Assembly (NCBI RefSeq): GCF_014201095.1
Contig: NZ_JACHDN010000001.1
Location: 2,976,001 to 3,040,000 of the forward strand
Source: Cellulomonas hominis
GTDB lineage: Bacteria > Actinomycetota > Actinomycetes > Actinomycetales > Cellulomonadaceae
Reading direction: 5' to 3'
Length of the DNA stretch: 64,000 bases
Each line of letters opens with the position of its first letter. Position 1 is the stretch's first letter. Below the pieces are notes generated by a model. That model worked only from the letters and a program-made list of their open reading frames with translations, ran no database searches and was not told where the DNA came from. This document shows, piece after piece, positions 63,484-64,000 of the stretch. A program made the position numbers and the translations under genes.

Positions 63484-64000
63484 CCGCGCCGACGCTCCAG
63501 CCCCCGTCCGTCTCGCCGTCCGCGCTCGCCGGGGCGGTCGAGCAGCCCACGTTCTCCGAGGCCGTCGGCGCGTACGTGCGCCGGGTCCGCGGCGGCGACA
63601 TGGGGTCGCTGCCCGCGGTGCTCGCGCTCGCCGTGCTGGCCGCCGGGTTCACCATCGCCAAGCCGGAGACGTTCCCGTCCGCGCTCAACGTCGCGAACCT
63701 GTTCCAGCAGGGGGCGGTCGTCGTCACCATCGGCATGGGCCTGGTGTTCGTGCTGCTGCTCGGCGCGATCGACCTGTCCGCCGGGTTCGCGTCCGGCGTC
63801 TGCGGGGCCATCCTCGCGACCACGCTGACCGACTTCGGCTGGCCCTGGTACGCCTCGCTCGCCGTCACGCTGCTGACCGGCGTGGTGATCGGCACGCTCA
63901 TCGGCCTGCTGGTCGCGCGCGTGGGCATCCCGTCGTTCGTGGCGACCCTCGCGGCGTTCCTCGCGTTCCAGGGGATCGTGCTGCTCATCATCGGCGCCGG
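63480..64000 (+). CDS. Monosaccharide ABC transporter permease, XylH/FrcC type (3' end outside window)
   Basis: First 173 codons of the importer's membrane subunit. A hydrophilic N-terminal tail of about 40 residues precedes hydrophobic helices. GAVVVTIGMGLVFVLLLGAI runs into DLSAGFASGVCGAILAT, a signature of the BPD_transp_2 (XylH/RbsC) family, followed by ARVGIPSFVATLAAFLAFQG. The ATG at 63480 overlaps the ATPase stop (ATGA). The remainder lies beyond base 64000. Confidence 0.88.
   Translation, partial: MTAPTLQPPSVSPSALAGAVEQPTFSEAVGAYVRRVRGGDMGSLPAVLALAVLAAGFTIAKPETFPSALNVANLFQQGAVVVTIGMGLVFVLLLGAIDLSAGFASGVCGAILATTLTDFGWPWYASLAVTLLTGVVIGTLIGLLVARVGIPSFVATLAAFLAFQGIVLLIIGA

Overview
The window is very G+C-rich (about three quarters by eye) and dense with genes on both strands. 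It comes from an actinobacterial chromosome, most likely a Cellulomonas-like member of the Micrococcales. The evidence is mtrA-mtrB-lpqB, a fused multifunctional kgd, sigR-rsrA beside the 24-residue ribosomal protein bL37, a DUF222/HNH endonuclease gene, long-form hpf, SecA without a C-terminal zinc motif, many GTG starts, and several genes whose start lies directly after a -10-like box (probably leaderless mRNAs). The lpqB-comF-hpf-secA-Rv3235-like-rsgA-aroA-sigR order matches the Mycobacterium tuberculosis Rv3244c to Rv3221A neighbourhood. I see no rRNA, tRNA, CRISPR array, prophage or complete insertion sequence.

Layout. 1-3019: a glycine-betaine-type ABC importer on the minus strand (ATPase, permease, lipoprotein cut by the window edge). 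3529-5629: a NarL-type two-component pair. 5937-10264: acyltransferase 3, a small membrane protein, a GNAT-like protein, SpoIIM-like and RDD membrane proteins. 10387-14642: gdhA, a MarR regulator divergent from an ABC exporter, and a CoA-binding protein. 14717-15346: a truncated AlkZ-like winged-helix gene. 15383-21104: a coupled minus-strand operon, GDPD-like membrane protein > DUF4129 > DUF4350 > MoxR > DUF58. 21281-25511: mtrA-mtrB-lpqB. 25603-33794: comF, hpf, HNH, a YcaQ/AlkX-like glycosylase and secA, with strong terminator hairpins after hpf and secA.

33885-40483: Rv3235-like gene with a coupled 30-residue leader ORF, DUF6912 protein, hisN-like phosphatase, aroA-rsgA, DoxX-like protein, sigR-rsrA and bL37. 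40626-45660: an orphan PilT-like ATPase, DUF4097-PadR, small membrane proteins, an SGNH-fold protein lacking its catalytic residues, and a GATase1-AraC regulator. 45712-49632: kgd. 49820-55491: Bcr/CflA exporter with divergent MarR, an ABC-2 exporter, and an OmpR-type two-component system. 55679-59146: two CNNM/CBS proteins and a VanY-like peptidase. 59219-61321: aldose epimerase and prfB. 61467-64000: a monosaccharide ABC importer cut by the window end.

The most interesting regulatory reads are three. sigR has two in-frame starts, each just downstream of its own promoter-like element; the upstream one matches the SigR consensus. The hpf leader has an anti-Shine-Dalgarno segment that could pair with either of two GGAGG tracts. 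The 30-residue ORF ahead of the Rv3235-like gene has a near-ideal ribosome-binding site and an ATGA overlap. The SpoIIM/RDD pair and the MoxR/DUF58/DUF4129 operon, usually neighbours in actinobacteria, are separated here by about 5 kb whose far edge carries the truncated glycosylase gene, which suggests a rearrangement.
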